From Dugong dugon (Eukaryota > Chordata > Mammalia > Sirenia > Dugongidae), in the NCBI GenBank assembly GCA_030035585.1, contig CM057472.1, forward strand, positions 94,175,601-94,239,600: a stretch of DNA of 64,000 nucleotides, given 5' to 3'. A program made the position numbers and the translations under genes. The notes below the pieces were generated by a model, which had not been told where the DNA came from, ran no database searches, and worked only from the letters and a program-made list of their open reading frames with translations. Below are positions 24,565 to 35,769 of this stretch, piece by piece. Each line of letters starts with the position of its first letter. The first letter of the stretch is position 1.

Positions 24565-26060
24565 GAAATTACTTATCGTCTCAATTTTCTGACTAAATTC
24601 TTAATTAAATAATTTTCCCCCATGAACTTGTCTATATACATAACCTCACACAAATATGTCATATAATCAGAGCAGTAGGACTTGATCAAGTGAATATATA
24701 AATGCTTAATACAGACAATCAACCATATACTGTGTTTCAAGGGAACAACCCAAAAGCAAGGAGTAAAACATTTGCATAAATAAAAAGTATTTGCTTCAAA
24801 TACATGGAATTCAAGTAAAATGCTTTTGAAATCACCTCCCCCCTGCCTTTGGTGGTTTTTCAAGTAGAACTATAGACAGATGATCTTTACAAAATTTTTT
24901 ACAGAGTTTTCAGGAAAAAAAATATTGACAGGTAAGTTCATATTTGTACTTATAACACCACAGTAACCTAATAGACAAACACTAAACCACCGGCATCATC
25001 TAACATCACAAAGAAGTTCTTCAAGATATCCGGAACTGGTAGATGAGAGATAATTTCTAATTTTTCTGCATTTACTTAGCCTGAATCTGAAATACCATGG
25101 TAAAATACATGTATATAGCAGCTGTAAACGTTTAAACCATTCACTGCTTTTGTTTTCTTTGTCTAATTCATGTATTTAGATGCTTTCATAAACAAATGAT
25201 TACCCTGTAGCAGTTGGGTGACCAACTCACTTATGGTTGTTTTCTCAAGCAGGGCAAGTGGTGTATGGAGGTTTATGAGCTGCTTCCAAGAGGTGAACAG
25301 GAGTGTGTGACTATTTTTCCATCTGTTCTTTGTGCTTTACACAGATTCCATGCAGATAAAGAGGAGCTGCTACATCTGACAGAACTCCCCAAGCTGCACT
25401 CTAAACAGCAGGGAAGGCCACCTGCTACTCTCCAACTTATGTTACATCAAAGCAGCCTGGATCGCTCACCCTGATTGGCTGACAGCAGGTCTCCAATGGC
25501 AAATGCCTGTGCAAGTCCACAAAAACAAATTAGTGAACCCCAAACCCTTGAAGTATCACCCAAGGGGTTTTAAATTTTAGGTGTAAGGTGAAAGTGACTA
25601 TCTAGTTGTGGTCCACTTCATTTTAGAGTTCCGTCTTTATTCTTAACTGCATTTTTTTTGTTTTTGATGCTACATCCACTGTCTCTTTGTATCTTTTAAT
25701 ATCATGGCGTGCCACAGGATACTTCTGGAGGAAAGGAAAAAAAGATGTTTTAAGACAAAGCCTGCTATAGCAATACATTTCTGTTTGCTTTTTCTGCTCT
25801 CTTTTTCTCTGAGAGCACAGGCAAGGGAATTTGGTGTGGTTTTTTGTTGTCATTATGTTTTTTTTTTTTTCATGTTATTTTTTCATCATTTTATTTAGGA
25901 ACACTGGTTTTAATTGTAAAGAACTAAAATGAAAAACTTGGAAGTTGAAATTATAAATAACCTCTGGAGCCAGTAGCTCTCAAGGAAGGAAGCTCACCAA
26001 ACCAAAACTGCTGTCTCCACAAGTGCACTGACACCATCCCCATCAACTCAGCGGTAGGTA
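24565..26060. other. Unique sequence; no gene recognised
   Basis: The 86-codon frame at 25214-25474 is the most even of several chance frames but shows no domain, and there are no clear splice sites with partner exons. A poly-T run lies near 25857-25871. Confidence 0.45.
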
Positions 26061-26065
26061 GCCCA

Positions 26066-26252
26066 GGTTTGTTGTTATTTGCCACCTAGTCCATTCCGGC
26101 TCATAGCGACCCCATATATGCAGACTGGAACTGCTATGTAGGGTTTTCACAGCTGTGACCTTTCCTAAGCAGATTGCCAGGCTTGTCTTCCAGGGCACCG
26201 CCAACCTTTCAGCTAGTAGCCGAACGCTTAAGCATTTGCACCACCCAGAGCC
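26066..26252 (-). mobile_element. AfroSINE-like SINE, divergent subfamily
   Basis: The antisense layout matches AfroSINE: a 3' block at the left (gtttgttgttatttgcc, ccattccggctcatagcg) and head at the right (caccacccagagcc). The middle differs from the standard form ('gattgccaggcttgtcttcc'), suggesting a separate subfamily related to the copies at 34,130 and 61,285. Confidence 0.75.
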
Positions 26253-26583
26253 TGGCACCAGCTTTGAAAGTACCTTAAGAGTATCTTCCAATCAACAACT
26301 CTGAGTTATTTCACTCTCCATTTTAACAAACTTGTCAATTACAACAACAAGTGGAGAGATTTGGGGCAACTTATTTACCACCATAGTGGAATAATATTAA
26401 GATAGAAAAGCTATGGAAATGAGCCTGCAAAAATAAGACTAAGATAGCATATGCCAAACATAAGTTAATGTTTTAAACACTTTCATTGTGGTCTGTTTCC
26501 AAGTTGGTACATAAATTTTCTGCCAATGAACATCAAGCAGCAGAGTTAATTTTCAAGTTTGTAGGTCCACTAAGTGCTGAAGA

Positions 26584-26791
26584 GGAGCCGTGGTGGGGCA
26601 GGGGTTAAGCAGTCAGCTGCTCACCAAAAGGTTGGTGGTTCAAACCCAAGAGCCACTCCACAGGAGAGAGTTGTAGCAGTCTGTTTCCGTAAAGATTTAG
26701 TCTTGAAAACTCTATGGGGCAGTTCTCCTCTGTCCGATAGGGTGGCTATGGGTCGGAAACCACTTGAGGGCAATTTTTTTTTTTTTTTTTT
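26584..26791 (+). mobile_element. AfroSINE, long form, with TSD and T-tail
   Basis: Head 'ggagccgtggtggggcagg', B-box-like 'ggttcaaaccc', long-form middle block and 3' block, ending in an approximately 18-base T run. It is flanked by taagtRctgaagag at 26571-26584 and 26792-26805 (one mismatch). Confidence 0.93.
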
Positions 26792-26805
26792 TAAGTACTG
26801 AAGAG

Positions 26806-26905
26806 TAGAAGCCCCTCTACCTCAGTCCCTGGCACACAGCCTGGGTTATAGGAGGGCATCATAAGTATTTACTAAATAACCAAATTAACGGATAAATGAA
26901 TGTAT
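26806..26905 (+). mobile_element. L2 LINE 3' end fragment
   Basis: 'ctggcacacagcctgggtta' followed by 'cataagtatttactaaataa' and 'ggataaatgaatg' is a degraded L2 3' terminus. Confidence 0.6.
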
Positions 26906-26909
26906 TTAA

Positions 26910-27425
26910 TGGTAAGCCTCCATAAGAAGAGTATGTTTTGGTGTTATAGTTGCCCATCCATAGTATCCCATTTAAATCCAAACACTTGTAACTGTCTGCC
27001 TACTGGGGGTTGGGATCCTAACAGAGAAGTGTCAGTGTTCAGATGTTTCTGCCATGTTCAAATCTTTGAAGCCCCAAGAAGGAAATACAGCTTTGTCTAT
27101 GTCATAGACTTCCCTCTGAATGCCTAAGCTGCCTCAGAACTGGCAGTGTCTGCCTGGGGCTGTATATCAGCCCTGAGATGCTTTGGCAGAACTGTGAAGG
27201 CAGTTTATGAGGCAGGAGTGTTGGAATTGTGCTTGCTGCTCAGTGTGGGAGAAACTTGAATGGCACCCACCCTTCTGCCCAGCTCCAGAGTGTCCCTGGC
27301 AGAGACGTCTCCATGAGTAGGTGAGAAATCAAATGAGCATGGCTTTAAAGGAAAGGAAGGAGCAACAACAGCAACAAACAGAGTCAAACTCAATAAATGA
27401 AATTAAGAAAGCTTCATTTAAATAA
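26910..27425. other. Unique sequence, nothing recognised
   Basis: Moderately GC-rich, no repeat or domain seen. Confidence 0.45.
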
Positions 27426-27426
27426 T

Positions 27427-27468
27427 TGTTGTTGTTGTTAGGTGCCATCTAGTTGGTTCTGACTGATA
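27427..27468 (-). mobile_element. RTE LINE 3' tip
   Basis: 'ttgttgttgttaggtgccat' followed by 'ctagttggttctgactga' is the terminal 40 bp of an antisense RTE: a very short 5'-truncated insertion. Confidence 0.75.
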
Positions 27469-27674
27469 AACAAAAAAATTCATGGAATGCTATTTAAGTG
27501 GCTTTCGGTTATGTAGTTTTACTACATAACATTGCTTTTCACTGCAACCATCGTTTTTGTTTCTAACTTTGTTTTGTTTGTAGAATGCACTAATTTTATC
27601 TTTCTCCCTCCCAAATGTCAAGTAGGACAAATCTGTTAAATTCTTTCTCAGTTTGCTCAGCTCGAAAATGGAAA

Positions 27675-28514
27675 TGTTGTTGTTAGGTGCCATCCAGTAG
27701 GTTCCAACTCATAGTAACCTTACGTACAACACAAGGAAACACTACCTGGTCCTGCGTCATCCTCACAATCATTGTTATGCTTGAGCCAATTGTTGCAGCC
27801 ACTGTGTCAATTCACCTCTTTGAGGGTCTTCCTCTTTTTCACTGACCCTTTACTTTACCAAGCATGATGTCCTTCTCCAGGGACTGGTCCCTCCTGATAA
27901 CATGTCCAAAGTATATGAGATGTAGTTTAGCCATCCTTGCTTCTAAGGAGCATGCATTCTGGTTGTACTTCTTCCAAGACAGATTTGTTCATTCTTTTGG
28001 CAGTCCGTGGTATATTCAATATTCTTCAACAAAGTCATAATTCAAAGACACTAATTCTTCTCTGATTTTCCTTATATGTTGTCCAGTTTTCACATGCATA
28101 TGAGGCGATTGAAAATACCACGGCTTGGGTAAGGCACACCTTATTCCTCAAAGGTGACATCTTTGCTTTTTAAAATTTTCCTAATTCTAAGCCACCAAGT
28201 ATCCCCTTGTTCTGTCCAAATGACTGCCTCTTGGTCTATGTACAGGTTCCACATGAACACAATTAAGTGTCCTGGAATTCCCATTCTTTGCAATGTTATC
28301 CATAATTTGTTATGATCTACCCAGTAGAATGCCTTTGCATAGTCAATAAAACACAGGTAAACATCTTTCTGATATAGTATTCTCTGCTTTCAGCCAAGAT
28401 CCATCTGACATCAGCAGTGATAGCCCTTGTTCCACGTCCTCTTCTGAATCCTGCTTGAGTTTCTGGCAGTTCCCTTTCAATGTACTGCTTCAAAATTTTA
28501 CTTGCACGTGATAT
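27675..28514 (-). mobile_element. RTE LINE, 3' part with internal deletion
   Basis: From the tail at 27675 the antisense RTE runs to about 28175. After a short non-matching bridge (about 28175-28195) the sequence jumps upstream to the reverse-transcriptase region ('atccccttgttctgtccaaa' through 'cttctgaatcctgcttgag') and ends near 28514. A few hundred bases between these blocks, including the active-site region present in the copy at 53,400-53,640, are missing. The frame is broken, so no product is expected. Confidence 0.9.
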
Positions 28515-28515
28515 G

Positions 28516-29430
28516 TTTAAACATATATATTGCATTTTTGGAGAAGGTACAAAGGTGGCCCCAGGGGAGCAAGAATGAGTGGCGGATTCCCAGAAATGAT
28601 TTCACTTGCAGCCAATGGTTGAAAGGTCAGAGGGAAAAGAGATGGGCAGGCAATGAATTCTGGGGATTCGGAACACATTAGGGCACTAAATTTTGGAGAA
28701 AGAGAGAGACAAAAACAGACAGAGAAAAATAAAGTGACAGAGTGAGAGACCCAGAGGTGTCAAGTGCACTGATACTTGCCTGTATATGAAACCAAAGTAA
28801 TAAAACTGTACTTCTTTGAAGTGTTAGAATTTCCTTAATATTTCTAGTTGTTGTTAAAAATCCATTTTGAACATTCCAAGAAATCAATTGAGACTTGCCA
28901 AAATGTTTTTTGTTTGCTTGTTTTGTTTTGGTGTGTTTAATTAAAGGACGTTTAAGTAGATCACATTCTCCCAGCTTGCTATGGACCCTCTGTCCCAACA
29001 TAAACTGGATATTTGAATGTGTGACCCTGTGCTAAGCTGTGGATTTAAGGTCACGTGTTCCTCCCGCAAGAGTTTGTCCAACTTCTGGACTAATCTCATC
29101 CTTAGCCATGGTTCCGCTGCACCCCATGGAGATGTTCTAGTATCTGCAATGTCTGTTTACAGGATGGCCTCCTGCACCTGGGATGGTGCTTGGTTGTAGG
29201 GGGAGGCTCACAAAGGAACAATGAGCAGGGGACAGGCAGGAACTGAACTGGGTCAAGGAGCAGCAGCAACAGCTGTGCTTACCTACAAACACTCCCCGGA
29301 CCGTCGCTGCCTCAAAATGCCCTCCACCCTCTTTGAGGAAGGAAATGCTGTCACAATCTATTAGTTACAGAAAAGCTCCCTGGGAATTAGTGGGTTTAAT
29401 ACACCAACTGCTAATTAATAGTAGAAAATG
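28516..29430. other. Unique sequence, partly GC-richer
   Basis: 28,980-29,340 is GC-richer than its surroundings and has no recognised repeat. A (GA)/(GACA)-rich stretch lies near 28,698-28,750. No gene is supported. Confidence 0.45.
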
Positions 29431-29431
29431 A

Positions 29432-29800
29432 AAATACCCTTTGATCCTGTAATTTTTTACTTCCCAGGAATTTATCCTACTGATATGCTCATACACATGC
29501 TCAAAAACGTATGTTCAAGGACGTTTATTGCAACATTGTTTGTAACAGCAAAATTCTGGAAAGCGAAACTGCATATCAGTAGGAGACGGTCTCATTAAAT
29601 TATAATATATCCATAGAATGGAGTAGTATGAAGCCATTAAAGGATGCAGACAGGAGCTCCACAGCTGCTGATAATAAAAAAGATCTCCAAGATAGAGTGT
29701 TAGGTTTAAAAAAAAAAAAAAGAGTATGCATTATAATATGTAAGGCTATACATACATATGTATACGGACATTTGGAAATTTTCCACATAATTTTCAACAT
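29432..29800 (+). mobile_element. Old L1 (L1M-type) ORF2 3' end fragment
   Basis: 'aggaatttatcctactgata' then 'gcaacattgtttgtaacagc' and 'tatccatagaatggagtag' are the conserved end of ORF2 in an old mammalian L1. It is unrelated to the younger L1s in this window. It contains an A run at 29,707-29,721. Confidence 0.8.
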
Positions 29801-29834
29801 AAGTTAACTGCTTTGTGGTATCTCCTTCCCCCAT

Positions 29835-29985
29835 TAAATTTGCAGTTTTTTGAGAGCAGAGACCTGTTAACATTTTCACCTATGTAGCTTGGAAAGAGCA
29901 GGCCCAGCGTCTGGCCTTAGAGGAGGAGGGCAATAAATGGTGACTGAGTGTAAGAATACATAAATGAATGAATGAATGGGTTTTG
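29835..29985 (+). mobile_element. L2 LINE 3' end fragment
   Basis: 'agagcagagacctgttaac' and 'gggcaataaatggtgactg' match the L2 terminal region. Degraded. Confidence 0.6.
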
Positions 29986-29989
29986 CTCA

Positions 29990-30840
29990 TTGTTGTTTAT
30001 ATGGTAAGTATTGAAAACATGATTTAAATCTGTATATTTAAGCCGTATTTTTTTTCACTACAACCTACTAACTAACAGATTATACAAGTTGCATTATCTC
30101 TTTTCTTTCAAACTGTACAGCATCTCCCCTTCTGTGTTTATTAGTACCTTTCTCTTTTTCTTCTTTCCATTTTTCTTTTCTCTCACCCCACTAAGGAATT
30201 TATATAATTTTTACACTCATTTAAACTTTGCCAAGGACTGGAGTATAATTATATCATATTATCCTGGCCTGTATTTCCCAGAAACCAATACTTGAGTGAA
30301 GGGGTTTATATGTAATCCCTGGCAGCAAGAGTGAAGGGCACAGGAAGGCAAATATGAAGTTATGTTATCAAATTGGCCACCACTGAATGTGATGACTCAC
30401 AACCCCATGAGACTGTCCTCTAGAAGTCACTCTAATTGCATCTCAGTACCATCTAACAAGGGAGAAAGAGAAGTAAGAATTTGGGGCTCCTATAGCCCAT
30501 TGATCTGGTTCATGCCACAAAAATCTCATTTCCATGCTCTTCTGGATCACACATGGTGGACACTGAGTGGTGTTTCACAGTGTCCACATCTCAGCCTCAA
30601 CAGCGAAATTCAGAACTCAAGGGAAGGAGGTGAAAAGTGTCAGTGAAGGAATGAGGCAAGGTGCTGTCAGGTGGCACCTGTATGAAGGATGGTCAGTAAC
30701 CATGTGGAACTGGGCTACTCAGTGACAGCAAGAACAAGATACAGGTAAAGCTGAGAGGATCTGAACTTGTGGTTAAGAGGTGTCTGAAAGAGTCCACTCC
30801 ACACTCCACTCTAGCCATTCTTGTCTTTCATAATATACAA
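29990..30840. other. Unassigned sequence, possible LTR-like flank
   Basis: No gene. The 94-codon frame at 30362-30646 has no recognisable domain. The block at 30690-30790 shows limited similarity to 33,265-33,350 (see findings). Confidence 0.4.
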
Positions 30841-30846
30841 AAAAAA

Positions 30847-30967
30847 TCAAAACCAAACCCGTTGCCATTGAGTCAATTCCGACTAATAGAGAACCTATTG
30901 GACAGAGTAGAACTACCCCATAGTGTTTCTAAGGAGCACCTGGTGGATTCAAACTGCTGACCTCCTG
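30847..30967 (-). mobile_element. AfroSINE, 5'-truncated, antisense
   Basis: Left end 'aaaccaaacccgttgccatt' is the reverse of the AfroSINE tail. The body runs to the B-box region (ggattcaaactgctgacc) and stops before the head. Confidence 0.88.
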
Positions 30968-32709
30968 TAATCTACAATGGACCTTCATTTTGTATCTGGA
31001 AGGTGGGTGAGGGATTGTGATTATTTACTGTGACAGCTGATATGAGTCTTCTACTTGGCAGTTCATGATTTCTTTTGACTATAAAAGGCAAGCAACACTC
31101 TTGTAGGCAGCCCATCTGTCTTGTGCCCAGGAATATCACAACCTATTAAACATTATCAGTTTCCTGAGGTCCACGGCACCCTTATGCTATTTGGCAATTG
31201 TGTCATTCTCATTGATACTAGGGAGTCCAGTATAATGGAGGCATTTCCAGTTGTCACCTTAGCCTACAGAGGAAAGCCAGCAGTGAGTTTCTCAAAGACG
31301 TATCCCATCAGTGCATTAGTTAGAGCCTTAGTGAAGGGAGTATCTTCTGGGCCCTCTGTAGAATATAGTTGAGTGGAATGTTCCCAAGTTTTACATGATA
31401 AGTCCATTCTAGCATTACTATCTTCCTTAGCCTTGACTCATTTTTTAGCCCTGTGTCTAGAAAGATTCTGTTTCTCCACCTCATTCATGTAGGGTGGCCA
31501 TCATCAGGTCCAAGCTTCAAGGAGCCACCCCAAAAGACTATTAGGACTGGCTCTAGGTCTTTTCTGTAAAATATTGAATCTCAAACCATGGACGAGTCTC
31601 TCCGTGACAATAAATTCTCCACTTTCCAGGCTTATTTTCCATCCATCCTGACCCAATGCCTTCAAGAGCCACTCCTCCACCTTTTCTTCTGATTCTGGCT
31701 GACCCACATTTAGCTGGGTCTGGCAATTCCTTTAGCGTTTAATTTCCTTCTGGAGCAGGTAATGTATTTCCCCGTATGGGCTGAACTGAGATATAACCTT
31801 GGCTTTCAGGTTGAGGTCAAACAGGAAAGGCAAGGGAAGATCTTGAGGAGGACAAGCAAAATCTTGCAAGTCACAGCTTCAGGAGAAATCTCAAAAAAGG
31901 GGAAGATGATCTCCTCTGGCAAGGAGTAAGAGTTGATTGTGCCAACCCAGAGGATTTAGAGAAATCCAGGTTTCAAGATTCTCAGTATCAATCACTCATA
32001 TATCCCCATCCCAGTTCTCAGGGACCAACTCTTTTCATACAAAAGTCCTGACTTTGTTATAGGAGACCTGTTAAGGGTGGCCATTTTGTCTCTTTTGCAA
32101 CTCTGCCACCCTTACAATTAGATTCTGGTCCTGATTTTTAGCATAGTATGGCCAGAATCGCAGGAAGTGAAAATGTCTTTAAAGGCTTCTATAGAGGAAT
32201 ATTGAGGTTCACAGAATAGCATGGGTTGGCAATTGACTGCTTTGAGCCTAACATTTTATAAGACTTATAATGCTGTTAATAGAGAGCAGCTCACCCCATG
32301 ATCCCTATAATTAACATTGTTCCCATATATTTCAGATACCGCCACTACATATCCCAATACCTCACCTTCTTTCTGAACAGTATCCAAGCTTAACCCAGAT
32401 GAATGTCTGGATAATTGTGATGTCATTACAAGCTGGAGGTTATGGCTACCCTACTCCTATCAGCAGTGAGGTTCTTATTGCTGTAAGTAATTTAGCTCCA
32501 AAATCCAATCCTGAAGGTTTATTTTCTTGGGTCACTCCCGTGTACCAACTTTTGTAACATGCCATCCAGAAAAGAGAAGCTTGAGGCAAAGGGCTTTTGT
32601 GCTATTACTTCATCCTGGAGTGCAAACACAGAGACAAGAGTGATGGACAAGATAGTAAAGCAGGGAAGGAAGGAAAGCCAATTCCAGAAAGCTGTGGCTG
32701 CCTCTAAGT
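30968..32709. other. 1.7 kb unassigned block, possible ancient retroelement interior
   Basis: I cannot assign this to a family. Composition and long semi-open stretches on both strands (31121-31372 plus, 31504-31707 minus) suggest decayed coding sequence, perhaps of an ancient LTR-type element whose ends could be the weakly similar blocks near 30,690 and 33,265. If so it is a heavily broken fossil. Confidence 0.3.
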
Positions 32710-32710
32710 G

Positions 32711-32861
32711 GGAGCTCTGGTGGCGCAGTGGTTAAGCATTCGGCTGCTAACAAGCTGCTCCTGGAAACCTTATGGGGTAGTTCTACTCCGTCCTATAGGG
32801 TGGCTACGAGTGGGAATCGACTTGATGGCAACAGGGTTGGTCGGCTGGTTGTTGGTTGGTC
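32711..32861 (+). mobile_element. AfroSINE with short internal deletion
   Basis: Head 'ggagctctggtggcgcagtgg' is intact, but the B-box segment between 'ctgctaac' and 'aagctgctcc' is missing, so the internal Pol III promoter is defective. The 3' block and a (GGTTG)-rich tail follow. Confidence 0.9.
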
Positions 32862-33072
32862 CTTAAGTACCACTGATTGCTTGATTCTGTCGGACCATCC
32901 TCTGAGAAACCACGTAAACTGCCTCTCAGGACAATCAGTTCCAGAGAGAAAATGGAGGTGATTTATCCACCAGTTCCCAATGTCCACTGGACAGGAGCTC
33001 ACGCCATGGAGGCTGACCTCCTCTACACTTGCAGGTCCCTTATGCATTGCTGCCCATGCTGTAGGGTCCAGA

Positions 33073-33183
33073 GTAAGATGACCAATCATCCCGTGTGCCT
33101 GGGACTGAAGAGTTTCCTAGGATATAAACCTTACAGTGCTAAAATTGGGGAAGTCCCAGGCAAACTGGGTTGAGTTTGTCACT
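33073..33183. mobile_element. Short palindromic DNA-transposon-like element
   Basis: The two ends are imperfect inverted repeats about 30 bp long: left 'atgaccaatcatcccgtg' plus 'tgcctgggact', right (reversed) 'gtgacaaactcaacccag' plus 'tttgcctgggact'. The interior is about 45 bp. This resembles a common mammalian MER-type non-autonomous DNA element; family name not assigned. Confidence 0.6.
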
Positions 33184-34120
33184 TTATCACAGGGAAGCCC
33201 CCGGTGGGAGGTGAAAGTAATTTGAAATGAGCTTTTATCAGGTTATGCTTGCATGAACTTATGCACATCTGGTCATCTCAGTGACAGCAAAAACAAAGAC
33301 TGGGGAGGCTGAGAAAATATAAAGTGACACATAAAAGGTGTCTGCTATGGCATTTTAATTATTTTTTCCAGCAAATTGATTCAGCCACTGAATGAAAGTC
33401 TTATTTTAATACATCTTATTTTTATTAAAATTCACATTTGGTATTTTATTCCCTCTAGGAAAATCAGATTCTTAATCCATAGTATATTAATAATTTCTTA
33501 CGCCTTTTATCTATGGGCATGAACTTTTTCGGTTCTTTTGCCTAATTTATGGTAAATTAAATTAAGATAGAAACGTATACACAGTTGGAGAATAATATTA
33601 TCATCTGTTGTATCATCCTGATTAAATATGGTGGACAGTTTTTTTCTGGTAAAAAGAAAAAAAAGGAAACGGACAACCTTAGTAAATGCAGCTTTAGACG
33701 ACAGTGCCAGGAGTCCTCACCTGGCAGAACAAATGGCGCACTGGTCCCTCCCTGGAAGGACTACAGTTCAAATTACAGTATGTTTTATGTGCTTGTAAAT
33801 GAAATAGTTTGAGGGTCTCGAGGCACAGCTCATGTATGATTTGCAACATTTGGGACAACTTATACTCTGTTCTGGAAATACCTTACAAATGAGCTAGGAT
33901 CTCAAGAGTGAGTTATATCTTCCCAGGGCAGGAAGTGAGTCTGCCTAGAATTTATAGAGGTGAGGAAGCACTGAGGAAGTAGTGACGGAGACTGGTTTCC
34001 CTCGTGGTCGTAGAAGTGGGCACCACTAATCTTAATTAGCATTATGGATTGCTTTCTTTCTTTTTATAGTTTGGAGATTTTATTTGTTTAAGAAACTAGG
34101 CAGAATTGGAGTGAGATGTG
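33184..34120. other. Unique AT-rich sequence
   Basis: Nothing recognised apart from the weak similarity of 33,265-33,350 to 30,690-30,790. Confidence 0.4.
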
Positions 34121-34129
34121 TAATTAAGG

Positions 34130-34330
34130 GAGCCCCCTCAGTGGGACAAAGGGTTAACACCTCTGCTGCTAACCTAAAGGTTAGAGGTTCGAGTCCACGT
34201 AGAGGTACCTCGGAAGAAAGTCCTGGTGATTTACGTCAAATTAGCCACTGAAAATACTATGGAGTACAGTTTCACTCTGACACACAGAGTTGTCAGGAGT
34301 TGGAATTGAGTCTGTGACAACTTGTTTATA
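34130..34330 (+). mobile_element. AfroSINE-like SINE, divergent subfamily, with TSD
   Basis: Head 'gagccccctcagtgggac' and B-box 'gaggttcgagtccac' are followed by a subfamily-specific middle ('gtagaggtacctcggaag', 'agccactgaaaatactatgg'). It is flanked by taattaagg at 34121-34129 and 34331-34339. It shares its middle with the copy at 61,285-61,488. Confidence 0.85.
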
Positions 34331-34500
34331 TAATTAAGGAAAACAAATTATAGTAGAACTTATGCTATTATTTTGTCTCCTTTCCAAAAATGATTAGTAA
34401 ATTGCTCAAAATCATAATTAGCTTTATGTATAAAAAAATAAGATTTTAGATGATTTTTAAAATCCATATTGCCTCCTTTAACTCTGAGTTCTTTCTAATA

Positions 34501-34522
34501 TCAACAACAACAACAACAACAA
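34501..34522. repeat. (CAA)n microsatellite
   Basis: Seven CAA-type units. Confidence 0.9.
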
Positions 34523-34561
34523 AATCACCATAACAAGAGTAGGTATACCTTCAAGGGTGGA

Positions 34562-34735
34562 AGTAGCTTGATGTTGTACAAAGAGCCCAAGACTAGCTAT
34601 AGAAACCTGAACGCTACTAAAATATATAACACTGAGCAGCATCTGGACCTTGGATAAATCCCTTTACCTTCCAGAACCCCCTAGTGCTCATCTGTACAGT
34701 GACTGAAGGGTTTTGAATGAAAAATCTGTCACATC
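34562..34735 (+). mobile_element. MIR SINE fragment
   Basis: Degraded plus-strand MIR: 'gtacaaagagcccaagac', 'ggaccttggataaatccc', 'gctcatctgtacagtgactg'. Confidence 0.65.
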
Positions 34736-34877
34736 CCTTTCAGATCTGTTTCTTAGTATTTGTGATTTCAACACAAAGTAAATATGATTTGCCACTAACT
34801 TCACTTTTCTGTTGGAAAAAATGAGATTTAGGAATTCCAAGGGACATGGGTGCAGTTTTGGAATAGATCCATTGCAA

Positions 34878-34995
34878 TGTAAATTCCATCAGGGCAGGAA
34901 TTTGATCTCTCATTGTTTCACTGGTGCCTAGAATGTTGCCCAGTACACAATAGGCATTTATGCACTCATTTATTTTTGAATAAATGAATAAATCT
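34878..34995 (+). mobile_element. L2 LINE 3' end
   Basis: 'attccatcagggcaggaatt', 'gtgcctagaatgttgccc', 'acaataggcatttatg' and 'tgaataaatgaataaa' follow the L2 3' consensus order closely. Confidence 0.8.
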
Positions 34996-35525
34996 GTATT
35001 CAAACAGTTTTCTTTGCTGTGTCTATTGACTCATTGACTCTTCCCCAGTTTTTGCTGTCACGGCAGTTGACAAAGTTCTTAGACATCAGGTTCAAGAGAA
35101 GTGTTCTTAAAGACAAAAGCAGAGAGTAATTCCAAGTATTTTAGTCCTTTATCTTAAATAGTCCTGCTTTGTTAATACCATTTTTTGTCAAGTTTTAGAG
35201 GCAAACATATTCTTAATTTATTCTGAACTGCATGCCAAATGCTCAAGAAGCATTTCCGTTGCACATTGATAATGGAAGAACAAAATTAGTTTGAAAGCAT
35301 TCATCCCCCTTTGGGAGAAAACCATTAATTTTTAAGCAGATAACTCTGCAGGTCCATATAATTATTACTTCAATACTTACAACATACCTACGCAAAGTGT
35401 ACAGCAGATCACTGTGAGTCTAAGCTCAGATTTAGCTGGCAACTGAGCGTTCAAAATAAAAGTCATCAGGTAAAGCCCTTGGTCTACAGCCCACCAGCTT
35501 TAGGAGAGACATCTATCAGTTGGGG
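34996..35525. other. Unique sequence, nothing recognised
   Basis: No repeat or gene supported. Confidence 0.45.
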
Positions 35526-35527
35526 TG

Positions 35528-35574
35528 TGTCTTAGGCTGGGTTCTCTAGAGAAGCAAAACCAGTAAAGCATATA

Positions 35575-35614
<40 letters not shown>

Positions 35615-35764
35615 TATTTATATCAAGGAAATGGCTCACGTGGTTGTAGAGGCTGGAACATCCCATGTCTGTGGATCAGGATAGAGGCTTCTCCTGATTC
35701 ACGTAGCTGCAGGGGCTGGTAAACCCAAGATCAGCCAAGGTGACACACAATATTAACCATCACA
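35528..35764 (-). mobile_element. Solo LTR, ERVL/MaLR type, with internal (TA)n(GA)n
   Basis: On the minus strand it starts TGTGATGGTTAATATTG and ends CCTAAGACA, with TG...CA termini. The tail region contains the family's A/T- and CT-rich tract, here expanded as (TA)n(GA)n at about 35,573-35,614. Length about 237 bp. No target duplication is certain (gggtg versus atgtg). Old fossil, no internal region present. Confidence 0.7.
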
Positions 35765-35769
35765 ATGTG

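Noticed and set aside
25214-25474. 86-codon frame as an exon
   Set aside because: No recognised domain, no convincing splice sites with a partner, length within chance expectation.
34501-34522. CRISPR-like or structured array from (CAA)n and other short repeats
   Set aside because: Simple microsatellite; no spaced direct repeats, and the genome is mammalian.
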